Positions 1 through 7,308 of a stretch of DNA of 64,000 nt are shown here, piece by piece. How positions within the stretch are numbered: position 1 is the stretch's first letter; the number at the start of each line of letters is the position of its first letter. Location: NCBI GenBank assembly GCA_947488935.1, contig CANLBN010000002.1, positions 620,001-684,000 on the forward strand. Reading direction: 5' to 3'. The DNA is from an uncultured Pseudomonadales bacterium. Its GTDB lineage: Bacteria; Pseudomonadota; Gammaproteobacteria; Pseudomonadales; Cellvibrionaceae. The notes under the pieces are model-generated. The model had not been told where the DNA came from. It did no database searches and saw only the letters and a list, made by a program, of their open reading frames with translations. Position numbers and translations under genes: made by a program.

Positions 1-882
1 GCCATTGATGAAAATGTAAGTTTGGCTGATTGGATCGATAGTCACCTTGAGCAAAGGACTGAGTCTTATCAACTGATTGTGGATGAAGAGAGATTACTGC
101 CGCCAATGACTCATTCTCAACCTGCACAGTGCCTTGTTTCGGGTACCGGTTTGACTCACCTTGGCAGTGCTGATACACGATCAAATATGCATGCTCAAAT
201 GTCAGGCTCTGCTGAATCTCAATTAACCGATAGCATGAAAATATTCAAGCTAGGTGTTGAGGGCGGTAAACCAGAACAAGGAAAAGTTGGCGCGTTACCT
301 GAGTGGTTTTATAAAGGCGATGGGCACACAATTGTTGCCCCCGGCTCTAGTATTCCTGCCCACGGTTTTTCATTAGATGCAGGTGAAGAACCTGAGTTAG
401 TTGGTTTATATATTATAGGCAATGACAAAAAACCTTATCGGGTTGGTTTTGCCATAGGAAATGAGTTTTCAGATCACGTGACTGAAAAGGGAAACTACTT
501 ATGGTTGGCTCATTCAAAACTTCAATATAGTAGTTTTGGACCAGAGCTCTTGATTGGCGATTTACCAGAAAATTTAACGGGCCAGAGTTTAATTCACCGT
601 GGTGACAAAACTGCTTGGAACAAGGAGTTTTTAACTGGCGAAGCTAACATGTCGCATACTATTTCAAACTTAGAGCATCATCATTTTAAATATGAGCAGT
701 TCTGCCAACCAGGGCATATGCATGTCCATTATTTTGGTACATCTACACTGAGTTTTGCCGACGAATTCACGACACAAGCAGGTGATATTTTTGAAATATC
801 AATTCCTGAATTTGGTCGCTCTTTGTGCAACCGTATTTCGAAAAATGTTGATGCTGGTTTGATATCTGTCAACGTACTTTAA
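1..882 (+). CDS. AraD1/GguC-like FAH-family protein, 5'-truncated by window edge
   Basis: The frame is open to the first base of the window, so only the C-terminal ~290 residues are present. The stretch with GDKTAW, GEANMSHTI, LEHHHFKY and HVHYFGTSTLSFADE is typical of the AraD1/GguC family, a fumarylacetoacetase-hydrolase-like fold linked to breakdown of 2-keto-3-deoxy sugar acids such as L-2-keto-3-deoxyarabonate. The clustered His and acidic residues probably hold a divalent metal. The next gene downstream encodes an alpha-ketoglutarate semialdehyde dehydrogenase, the step after the dehydratase in the non-phosphorylating arabinose/xylose-type pathway, which supports this role. The exact substrate cannot be read from the sequence. 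Family call is fairly firm; the reaction is inferred from context. Confidence 0.75.
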   Translation, partial: AIDENVSLADWIDSHLEQRTESYQLIVDEERLLPPMTHSQPAQCLVSGTGLTHLGSADTRSNMHAQMSGSAESQLTDSMKIFKLGVEGGKPEQGKVGALPEWFYKGDGHTIVAPGSSIPAHGFSLDAGEEPELVGLYIIGNDKKPYRVGFAIGNEFSDHVTEKGNYLWLAHSKLQYSSFGPELLIGDLPENLTGQSLIHRGDKTAWNKEFLTGEANMSHTISNLEHHHFKYEQFCQPGHMHVHYFGTSTLSFADEFTTQAGDIFEISIPEFGRSLCNRISKNVDAGLISVNVL

Positions 883-1109
883 TTTAACAGGAATTACTCA
901 GTATTTATTGATACCGGTCTAAGGCAAAAAAAAATCAATTCAATATTTTTATTTGTCGCAGCTTGCATATATCTTTAGTCAAAAATTATTTGTAAGTGTA
1001 ACAAAGCGCTAGTGATAAACCTTTAAAGGTACAGATAAGTTTACATATTATTGCTAAGAAAAGATGTGGAATTCAATTAGTTCTGAATGTATTTAACGAA
1101 AACAACATA

Positions 1110-2693
1110 GTGAAAAATGATATGACTACATTTACAAATATTAGTTACATAGCAACTAAAGCGGTTGCCACCGATACTGGTTTTCATGGCATAGAAGCCG
1201 CTTCGGGTAATGCTTTAGAAGGAACCTTTGCAAACAATACTATTGAAGATGTCGATCTTGCCGTTAAAGCAGCAAAAGAGGCATTTGCAACCTATAGCAA
1301 CACGTCAGCAAAAGAGCGCGCCAATTTTCTCAACACGATTGCAACTGAAATTGAAGCACGTCGTGATGCCATTGTTGCACGAGCTATGCTCGAAACAGGC
1401 TTGCCAGAAGCACGCTTGATTGGTGAAACAGGGCGCACAACAGGGCAGATTCGTATGTTTGCCAATATGTTGGAAGAGGGTAGTTGGGTTCGCGCAGTAA
1501 TAGACACTGCCGATCCTCAGAGACAACCGTTGCCTAAACCTGATATTCGTTTAACGACCGTTCCTACAGGGCCAGTAGCCGTTTTTGGAGCATCTAATTT
1601 CCCATTAGCCTTTTCAACTGCGGGTGGCGATACTGCCTCTGCATTGGCAGCAGGTTGTCCGGTTATTGTGAAAGGCCATGGATCGCACCCGGGTACAGCA
1701 ATTTTAGTCGCTGAGGCAATTAATGCCGCTATCAAGATTTGCGCAATGCCTTTAGGGACTTTTTCTATTATCTCTAGCAGTATCTCTCACATCGGTGCCG
1801 ACTTAGTAAAGCATCCATTAATCAAAGCCGTCGGTTTTACCGGTTCAGTTGGTGGTGGTCGCGCATTATTTGATTTGTGTAAAGCGCGCCTAGAACCTAT
1901 CCCTTTTTATGGTGAACTGGGTTCGACTAATCCTGTTTTCTTATTGCCTGATGCATTGAATAATCGGCTCGATTCGATTGCCAGTGGATTTGTTGGCTCC
2001 TTGAATATGGGTTGCGGTCAATTTTGTACTAACCCAGGTTTATTGGTTGCTCTCAAAGGGGCCGATTTAGATTCTTTGCTAGCTAAAGTCACGCAACAAC
2101 TTAGCACTGTTGATCCGCAAACAATGTTGTCGCCTTCAATTGCAAATGCATACAGAGCTAATGCTGAGAGCCGCACATCTATTGATGGTGTCGATGTTAT
2201 TGCTCGAGGTGCTGCAGCAAGTGATTTACAGGCTGAGTCAATGATTGCAAAAGTATCGGCGCAAGCATGGTTGCAACATAACGAATTAGAGCATGAAGTT
2301 TTTGGGCCATTTAGTTTAGTGATTGAGTGTGATGATTTTTCGCAGATGCAGGCAGTTATTGAGCGTATGCATGGCCATCTAACAGCGACCATTCATGCCG
2401 AAAGCAGTGATGATGAAAGTACAGCGACTTTATTATCGATGCTGCGAGATAAAGTCGGACGAATTCTAATGAATAGTTGGCCGACGGGTGTTGAAGTATG
2501 TCAAGCCATGCAGCATGGCGGCCCTTATCCTGCTGCCACTTTTTCACCGACTTCTGTCGGAGGAAGAGCGATAGATCGATGGGTAAGACCTGTTGCCTAT
2601 CAAGATGTTGCGGATAACTTACTTCCAGATGAGCTCAAAAAAGACAACCCATTAAGAATTTTAAGATTAATCGATGGTAAATATGTGCGTTAA
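1110..2693 (+). CDS. NADP-dependent aldehyde dehydrogenase, likely 2,5-dioxovalerate (alpha-ketoglutarate semialdehyde) dehydrogenase
   Basis: A full-length aldehyde dehydrogenase of 527 residues. It carries the cofactor-domain stretch GASNFPLAFST, the GFTGSVGGGRALF loop, the general-base glutamate in YGELGSTNP (Glu269) and the nucleophile in GCGQFCTNPG (Cys306). The catalytic loop sequence with Gly-Gln before the Cys is characteristic of the KGSADH subgroup, which oxidises alpha-ketoglutarate semialdehyde to alpha-ketoglutarate as the last step of pentose or sugar-acid oxidation. The first possible start is GTG at 1110; an in-frame ATG at 1122 is equally plausible and neither has a strong ribosome site. 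It follows the AraD1-like gene by 227 bp, which hold no gene, and ends before a likely terminator. Confidence 0.85.
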   Translation: MKNDMTTFTNISYIATKAVATDTGFHGIEAASGNALEGTFANNTIEDVDLAVKAAKEAFATYSNTSAKERANFLNTIATEIEARRDAIVARAMLETGLPEARLIGETGRTTGQIRMFANMLEEGSWVRAVIDTADPQRQPLPKPDIRLTTVPTGPVAVFGASNFPLAFSTAGGDTASALAAGCPVIVKGHGSHPGTAILVAEAINAAIKICAMPLGTFSIISSSISHIGADLVKHPLIKAVGFTGSVGGGRALFDLCKARLEPIPFYGELGSTNPVFLLPDALNNRLDSIASGFVGSLNMGCGQFCTNPGLLVALKGADLDSLLAKVTQQLSTVDPQTMLSPSIANAYRANAESRTSIDGVDVIARGAAASDLQAESMIAKVSAQAWLQHNELEHEVFGPFSLVIECDDFSQMQAVIERMHGHLTATIHAESSDDESTATLLSMLRDKVGRILMNSWPTGVEVCQAMQHGGPYPAATFSPTSVGGRAIDRWVRPVAYQDVADNLLPDELKKDNPLRILRLIDGKYVR

Positions 2694-2770
2694 GTTCTCC
2701 ACGTAAATATATAAGAAAATAAATAATTTCTCAGGCTGATTATAGATGCTCATAATCCGTTGGCTGGGCT

Positions 2771-2816
2771 TATGCATTGGCGTAATAATGATCGCCAATG
2801 TATAGATAATTTTTGC
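2771..2816 (+). terminator. Probable Rho-independent terminator after the dehydrogenase gene
   Basis: The arms 2771-2782 and 2793-2804 pair over 12 bp with one G-T wobble around a 10 nt loop. A T-run lies at about 2810-2815, displaced 6-7 nt from the stem, which lowers confidence. It lies 78 bp after the dehydrogenase stop codon and before the porin promoter. Confidence 0.5.
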
Positions 2817-2858
2817 TCTAACTTATTGAAATAAAAGTATTATTTTCCGAAAAACAGT

Positions 2859-2887
2859 TTGACATTATTTATAGTTATCGATAACAT
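2859..2887 (+). promoter_or_regulatory. sigma70-type porin promoter with an operator overlapping the -10
   Basis: TTGACA at 2859-2864 and TAACAT at 2882-2887 are separated by 17 bp. The perfect palindrome GTTATCGATAAC (2874-2885) covers the end of the spacer and the -10. It closely resembles the known GntR/IdnR operator core GTTACCGGTAAC of the LacI family. Repression by a LacI/GntR-type sugar-acid regulator is inferred; the regulator gene is not in the window. Confidence 0.65.
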
Positions 2888-2892
2888 TAAGT

Positions 2893-2938
2893 TGTAATTT
2901 TAGGCCGCATACTATTGTATTAGCGGCCTAAAATTACA
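2893..2938 (+). promoter_or_regulatory. Perfect 16 bp stem-loop at the predicted 5' end of the porin transcript
   Basis: The arms 2893-2908 and 2923-2938 are exact reverse complements of 16 bp (core TTTTAGGCCGC / GCGGCCTAAAA) with a 14 nt loop. The hairpin begins about 6 nt after the -10, so the mRNA would start with it. No T-run follows, so a terminator is unlikely; an mRNA-stabilising 5' stem or a protein-binding dyad are options. Confidence 0.6.
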
Positions 2939-2946
2939 CCAAAATA

Positions 2947-2958
2947 GTTATCGGTAAC
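2947..2958 (+). promoter_or_regulatory. Second GntR/LacI-like operator in the porin leader
   Basis: GTTATCGGTAAC, in the context ATAGTTATCGGTAACATT, matches the site at 2874-2885 except for one base. A third, half-preserved version (GTTATCGATAG) lies at 3074-3084. Spacings of 73 and 127 bp would allow looping between bound repressors. Role inferred from motif resemblance. Confidence 0.5.
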
Positions 2959-3200
2959 ATTGAATATATTCAAAAAATAATAATTAAATTCCCTTAAATG
3001 GCGAAAAATGAAGTTTTAAAAACAAGGGCGAAACATCACTAGCGGTACTTCTCGTATTTACGCCCTTAAATTTGTTATCGATAGTTTTAAAAATATCAAA
3101 AAATAATAATTACATAACTATAAAATGGTGGAAAAATGAAATTTTCAAAATATAAAGCAAAGCTTTCACTAGCCGTATTCCTATCGGTGTGTTCGGTGAA
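2947..3200 (+). repeat. Diverged tandem duplication (~128 bp unit) of the porin leader and first codons
   Basis: From the operator core at 2947 onward the order is operator, TCAAAAAATAATAATTA, ribosome-site region, ATGAA(G/A)TTTT, then an ACTAGC(G/C)GTA block. The same order recurs from 3074. The first ATG, at 3008, is followed after two codons by TAA, so the upstream copy is dead, while the second copy (ATG 3136) opens the intact porin. The units are clearly diverged, so the duplication is not recent. Confidence 0.7.
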
Positions 3201-4371
3201 TACCGTACTCGCTGAAGACGCAGATCCGGCCAATAGTAAAGGTATCTTCGAAAGAAGTAATTTGTTAGGAGACCCATTCAAAATACGTAGCAATTTAAAA
3301 AAACGCGGGGTAGATCTTACCGCTTTCTATGTTAACCAAGCCGCCACGAATCTTGATGGGGGAGAGTCAACAGAAACTGTCTATTCAGATATGCTCTTCC
3401 TAGGAGCAGATTTCGATCTTGAAAAATCATATCTAAACCTTAAAGGTGGCTCATTTCATGTCACTTTTACAAACAGAAATGGTGAAAACCTAGTAGCAGA
3501 AGCTGAGTTAGGGACTAACTTACTGGTTAATGAGGTGTTTGGGCAAGGTAGTGTTACACGTCTTAACCACTTCTTTTATGAACAAGATTTATTCAATGAT
3601 GCTTTAACGCTAAAAATTGGACGAGTGAATGGTTCATTCGATTTCTTCCCTTTTAGCTGTAACTTCCAAAACCTTACCTTTTGTTCAGCTATCCCATCGT
3701 ATATTACGCCTAACTATACGCCGTTTCCTGGTCATACCTGGGGCGCGATTGCTACTATAAAGCCGACTAAAAACTTCTATGTTAAAACAGGTATTTTTGA
3801 TATTAATCAGGAATTTGACGACCCAGATAACGGCTTAAGGTTTGGCGGAGTAGGCCAAGGTGAGGGTAGTCGCTGGCAAATTGAATCTGGATATACACTA
3901 AATAGTGGTGGCTTGACGGGTACATACCGAATTGGTTTTTTTACCGATGATGTTGGAGCAGCTAATGTTGTAACGGGTGAAGATGAATCAAACTTATCTG
4001 GCTACTATATTTTAGCCGAGCAAGAAATTTGGAAAGCCGATAATAATCGAGGGATAACTCTCTTCGCCAGCTATACTCAAGGTGATGAAGACGTTGCAAC
4101 GCTAGAGCGAGTTGCGGAAATTGGTGCTTTTATTAAAGGTCCTTTCGCAGCACGCCCTCAAGATGAGATCGGTATAGCATTTGGTCGCATCGATGCTAAT
4201 GATGATTTGGATGGGCTCGGTGCAGAATACCCCTCTGAAATCTATTACGCATGGAAAGCAACGCCAGCAATCACATTGCAGCCTAACCTTCAATACATAA
4301 GAGACCCAGGCGGTAATAGCGATAATGATGATGTTGTTGTATTAGGTTTGAAAACGGTACTTGTTTTTTAA
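3136..4371 (+). CDS. OprB-like carbohydrate-selective porin
   Basis: A 411-residue outer-membrane protein with a cleavable signal peptide (hydrophobic core at residues ~10-25, ending VLAEDA). It is followed by alternating beta-strand sequence and a C-terminus ending in aromatic Phe (TVLVF), as in outer-membrane barrels. RSNLLGDPFKIRSNLKKRGVDLTA near the N-terminus and the GxxxxxxGLKTVLVF end match carbohydrate porins of the OprB family, which admit sugars and sugar acids. Length is normal (about 400-450). The ATG is preceded by GGTGGAAAA. Sugar-acid genes lie upstream, and GntR-like operators sit in its leader, suggesting the porin takes in the same substrates. Family assignment is firm; substrate is inferred. 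Confidence 0.8.
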   Translation: MKFSKYKAKLSLAVFLSVCSVNTVLAEDADPANSKGIFERSNLLGDPFKIRSNLKKRGVDLTAFYVNQAATNLDGGESTETVYSDMLFLGADFDLEKSYLNLKGGSFHVTFTNRNGENLVAEAELGTNLLVNEVFGQGSVTRLNHFFYEQDLFNDALTLKIGRVNGSFDFFPFSCNFQNLTFCSAIPSYITPNYTPFPGHTWGAIATIKPTKNFYVKTGIFDINQEFDDPDNGLRFGGVGQGEGSRWQIESGYTLNSGGLTGTYRIGFFTDDVGAANVVTGEDESNLSGYYILAEQEIWKADNNRGITLFASYTQGDEDVATLERVAEIGAFIKGPFAARPQDEIGIAFGRIDANDDLDGLGAEYPSEIYYAWKATPAITLQPNLQYIRDPGGNSDNDDVVVLGLKTVLVF

Positions 4372-4400
4372 TACCGATTAATAAGATTTGTTTGCCCCCC

Positions 4401-4457
4401 AAGAGGGCAGGGTTTGAATTATTAAAGCCCTGTTCTCTTCTTTACTACGATTTTTTA
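4401..4457 (+). terminator. Probable terminator after the porin gene
   Basis: The arms 4401-4415 and 4424-4439 pair over about 15 bp with G-T wobbles (core GCAGGG / CCCTG). A six-T run follows at 4451-4456, some 11 nt beyond the stem. It may also serve the convergent recombinase gene. Confidence 0.5.
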
Positions 4458-4545
4458 TTACAGTGAAGAGTATTTGAGATGATATTTGTCATGACTTTAC
4501 ATTAACAAGCTATACTAAGTTATTGATATATAAATAAAAAATATT

Positions 4546-5790
4546 TTAATCAACTAACCTATCTTTACCCGATGCGGCTCGTTTTTTATTCTCGCTTTGT
4601 ACATAAATAGTATCAGTCGTTGCCATACTGGCATGGCCTAAATCTTCGGATAAATCTTTTAAGGCGCGACCGCGCTCAATCTCCATGCTGGCACCTGTAT
4701 GGCGCAGCCAATGTGTTGATGCTTCTTGCAGCTTTCGCGCAGCATCTTCGCCTTCTTTAGCTTTCATTAATTCGTAAGCCTTATCAAAAACCTCTTGTAC
4801 TAAGCGTGTTAAATGTCGGGCAGTCATGCCGCCTTGCCCACGAATCTTCTCGACAATGGGTGACATATCAGAAGAAGAGGGGAGTGATGGTAGTGCCCTA
4901 TAAGCGCGGTAACGTTTTAGGTAACTGAGGTATTGTGTAGGAACACTCACATCACGTAATTTTCGCCCTTTTCCGTAAATTTTTAGCCACCAGTTCTTGT
5001 CTTCATCTTGCCAAAAATGCCGCATTTCGGGTGACCAGTCTCTACGGTCGGATAATTCAGAAATACGTAAAAATAAGGTTTTAAGGCTAGCAATCACAAA
5101 TAAACTGCGCTCGTAGGTATGGTCTTGCTTTGTTAGTGACTCTGCTATGTCTAATACGTATTGCCATTGGTCTTCGCTAAGCCTGCGAATCTCTTTAACT
5201 TGAGCGTCTGCTATAAAGTATCGGCAATCAGTCTTGGCGACCTGGGCTGGATTGCCATAACAAATCTCTTCATTCATTAAATACTTATAAAAAGCGATAA
5301 TGGCGGTAAATAAGGATTTAAGCGTCTCTTGTGAGGGTTTGTACTTTTTCTTGTCTGGATTCTCTGAGACTTGGTTTTTAGGTAACTTAAGGCGAAATGG
5401 CAGCCATTTCTCGTTAACCTGAAATACACCGTTTTGATAGATAAAGCGATCATAGGATGCTAAACCAATCCAGCTAACCGGTGGTTTCCAACAAAAATCG
5501 ACATACTCGAGAATATCGCTTTTGCGTAAGTCATCCATAGGCTGTTGCTTAACCACAAACAACCACGTTAAAAAGCGCTCGGTTTCGTTACGAAAGCGAC
5601 TATAAGTATGCTCAGACTTATTGCGGCCCATATACTTAAGAAAATCCACAGCCCATTGCCAGTGTTGTAATCGCCAGCTAGGTGCATCGGGCTCAGTCAG
5701 AAACGCCTGCACAGATGGATAATCTGATAAACGGATATGCTTTAATTCGTTATGCGTTGGAAATAATGGTAAAGGCTTGTCTAGCTTCAT
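4546..5790 (-). CDS. Tyrosine recombinase/integrase, copy 1
   Basis: A 414-residue phage-type integrase. An N-terminal SAM-like arm (RFRNETERFLTWLF) is followed by a catalytic domain with Arg in LFLRISELSDRRDW, Lys in WLKIYGKGRK, His-x-x-Arg in HWLRHTGAS, His in LGHASMATT and the Tyr nucleophile in TIYVQSENKK, so the active site is complete. ATG at 5790 was chosen because the paralogue at 29146 starts at the same point (MKL.KP.PL.PT); a longer TTG start at 5811 would run into the 38 bp end sequence. That sequence begins 4 bp upstream of the ATG, as expected for a recombinase beside its own site. The two paralogues agree at roughly four residues in five. It is transcribed away from the copper module and lies just outside its end. 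Confidence 0.88.
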   Translation of the reverse strand: MKLDKPLPLFPTHNELKHIRLSDYPSVQAFLTEPDAPSWRLQHWQWAVDFLKYMGRNKSEHTYSRFRNETERFLTWLFVVKQQPMDDLRKSDILEYVDFCWKPPVSWIGLASYDRFIYQNGVFQVNEKWLPFRLKLPKNQVSENPDKKKYKPSQETLKSLFTAIIAFYKYLMNEEICYGNPAQVAKTDCRYFIADAQVKEIRRLSEDQWQYVLDIAESLTKQDHTYERSLFVIASLKTLFLRISELSDRRDWSPEMRHFWQDEDKNWWLKIYGKGRKLRDVSVPTQYLSYLKRYRAYRALPSLPSSSDMSPIVEKIRGQGGMTARHLTRLVQEVFDKAYELMKAKEGEDAARKLQEASTHWLRHTGASMEIERGRALKDLSEDLGHASMATTDTIYVQSENKKRAASGKDRLVD

Positions 5791-5794
5791 ATAT

Positions 5795-5832
5795 AGGGTA
5801 ATTACCTGCAAACTGCAAAAAACGCTTATAGC
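5795..5832 (+). repeat. 38 bp end sequence, site A (left end of copper module copy 1)
   Basis: The sequence starts AGGGTAATTACC and ends AAAACGCTTATAGC. It is identical over 38 bp, in inverted orientation, to 50952-50989, and contains the palindrome GGTAATTACC. Length, the GGG start and the ACGCT-type inner end resemble Tn3-family terminal inverted repeats (for example the CACGCTAAG inner end of Tn21). Because it abuts an integrase start codon, it could instead be a recombinase core site. Confidence 0.7.
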
Positions 5833-6245
5833 AAATGATAATTAATTCTATTTACAGAATGGATAGCTTTCGCAAATTGTGATGGGGTCATGATTATCAA
5901 TACTACATTTAAGAATATAGTGGGTATATAAGATAAAACTATTGATTTTATACTATCTTGCGGGTGACCAGATCATAGAGTAATGCTATTGAAGACAGCC
6001 TTTTGATCGGCTGTCAAAATTATTAGCATTAAAAGGGAATTATCAATCTAATTGAGGTTGCCCGTAGGGCATTGCTTGGATTATTTGGATCTTAAGATTT
6101 TGTGTGTAAACTACAATATCGTGTTTGAGTGGGAGCATAGCAAGTAAGCTTTATATGTTGTATGCCAGTAATAGCTAGGCTCTTAGTCGATTTGTTTTTT
6201 ATTTGAAGTGATTATGATATCCGTCTTGGTAATTAGTGACAAATT
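5833..6245 (+). other. Gene-free leader of the copper module
   Basis: These 413 bp hold no convincing gene but are conserved in the inverted copy. The inverted repeat TAATGCTA (5981-5988) / TAGCATTA (6024-6031) encloses GACAGCC (5994-6000) / GGCTGTC (6009-6015). In copy 2 the right arms are altered, so the structure is not conserved. The region presumably includes the cueR promoter; I see no clear -35/-10 pair. Confidence 0.45.
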
Positions 6246-6638
6246 ATGCGTAAAAGAATTGGTGAAGTGGCTACAGTACTCAATGTATCAGTTGATACCT
6301 TACGTTACTATGAGAAAATTGGTTTGTTAGGGGAGGTAACACGTAGTACAAATGGCATACGTTATTACAATAACGAGTTAATTGCGCGTATTCGGTTTAT
6401 CCGACATGCACAACGAATGGGGTTTAGTCTTGACTCTATTAGACAACTATTAGACTTTCGTAACCAACCTGCTAATGTTAAGCCGCAAATACGCAAGATG
6501 ATGAAACAGAAACTGAACGAATTAGAACAAAAAATATACGACCTATCCCAACTACATGACGAACTTCAGAGCTTGCTAACTGCCTGTGAACTTAGCCTAG
6601 AGCCTGATTGCCCAATTTTAAAAGAATTTGAAAAATAA
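6246..6638 (+). CDS. cueR: CueR-like MerR-family copper regulator, copy 1
   Basis: A 130-residue MerR-family activator. The N-terminal winged helix reads RIGEVATVLNVSVDTLRYYEKIGLL, followed by the second HTH wing NGIRYYNNE, a dimerisation helix (~80-112) and a C-terminal metal loop CELSLEPDCPILKEF. The two cysteines about eight residues apart, followed by PI and an acidic residue, match the Cu(I)/Ag(I) loop of CueR rather than the mercury or zinc types. Expected role: sense cytoplasmic Cu(I) and activate the elongated-spacer promoter 12 bp downstream. Unusually for this family it is not divergent from its target but upstream in the same direction. ATG start at 6246. Confidence 0.85.
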   Translation: MRKRIGEVATVLNVSVDTLRYYEKIGLLGEVTRSTNGIRYYNNELIARIRFIRHAQRMGFSLDSIRQLLDFRNQPANVKPQIRKMMKQKLNELEQKIYDLSQLHDELQSLLTACELSLEPDCPILKEFEK

Positions 6639-6649
6639 TATCTTTTCTA

Positions 6650-6680
6650 TTGACCCTAGAGCTAACTCTAGGTGTTTAAT
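6650..6680 (+). promoter_or_regulatory. MerR-type promoter with 19 bp spacer (CueR target)
   Basis: TTGACC (6650-6655) and TTTAAT (6675-6680) are separated by 19 bp. The spacer holds the dyad CCTAGAG-CTAA-CTCTAGG. A 19 bp spacer with a central dyad is the hallmark of promoters underwound by MerR-family activators. The same arrangement is at 49931-49961. Confidence 0.8.
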
Positions 6681-6726
6681 GTGACTACACATTAAATGAA
6701 AAAGACGCTAAAGCTATACTAACTTC

Positions 6727-7098
6727 ATGAAAAAGCGACAGTTCACAACGATATTGTTAATTTGGTTTCTTAGCCAGCAACTTTTTGTGGCTGCATCGGC
6801 AATGCATCATACCAAGCTGGACTGTACCGGGCATAACCAAACAGATTGTATAACTCAGCTTATAGAGCCTGAAGGACCTATTGCCATGCACACAATGGAT
6901 ACTAGTTCTACTGCTAGCGCTCATGATATGTCATCAATGAATTGCGATGCTTGCAGTATAGTTTGCCAACCATCATTAATTTTGAGTAATTTGTTGCCTA
7001 TCATAAAGCCAGTTCATTTATCGTTTCAAATTTACTCAACCTCTCTCTCTATCGATATATTATCTAGTTCACTCTACCGTCCACCTATTCTCGCTTAA
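6727..7098 (+). CDS. Small exported Cys/His/Met protein, CopL/CzcI-like, copy 1
   Basis: A 123-residue protein with an N-terminal signal peptide (hydrophobic residues ~6-22, ending AASA). The mature region is rich in His, Met and Cys (MHHTKLDC, GHNQTDC, MHTMDTS, NCDACSIVCQPS), and the C-terminus ends in SSSLYRPPILA. The ending resembles that of the small protein before czcCBA at 21063 (PPSLFRPPIA), and such CzcI/CopL-type proteins often open metal-resistance operons. It is the first gene after the CueR-type promoter. A periplasmic metal-binding or regulatory role is inferred; no enzyme motif is seen. The 210 bp to the next gene carry no gene. Confidence 0.65.
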   Translation: MKKRQFTTILLIWFLSQQLFVAASAMHHTKLDCTGHNQTDCITQLIEPEGPIAMHTMDTSSTASAHDMSSMNCDACSIVCQPSLILSNLLPIIKPVHLSFQIYSTSLSIDILSSSLYRPPILA

Positions 7099-7308
7099 CA
7101 CAGGGCAAGTCCGTCTCCTGCCTTAGTCTATAGGCTAAATAAGGTCGGCTTTTCTGCTCATAAATTTTATTCTTTTGCAATCTTCGAAAAATCTCATTGG
7201 TAGGTTTTTAGGAGTCAACATGTGTACAAACACGAACCTTAACGTTATGGAATAGGGCACTGAATTATGGACGTGTCACTAAAAAAATAATGTATTTGGA
7301 GAAAAATA

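Noticed and set aside
5790..5811. TTG start for recombinase copy 1
   Set aside because: It would place the N-terminus inside the 38 bp end sequence; the paralogue at 29146 starts at the position of the ATG at 5790.
7100..7308. Copper-chaperone gene between the small protein and the oxidase
   Set aside because: No frame with a metal-binding motif is present; only partial dyads are seen.
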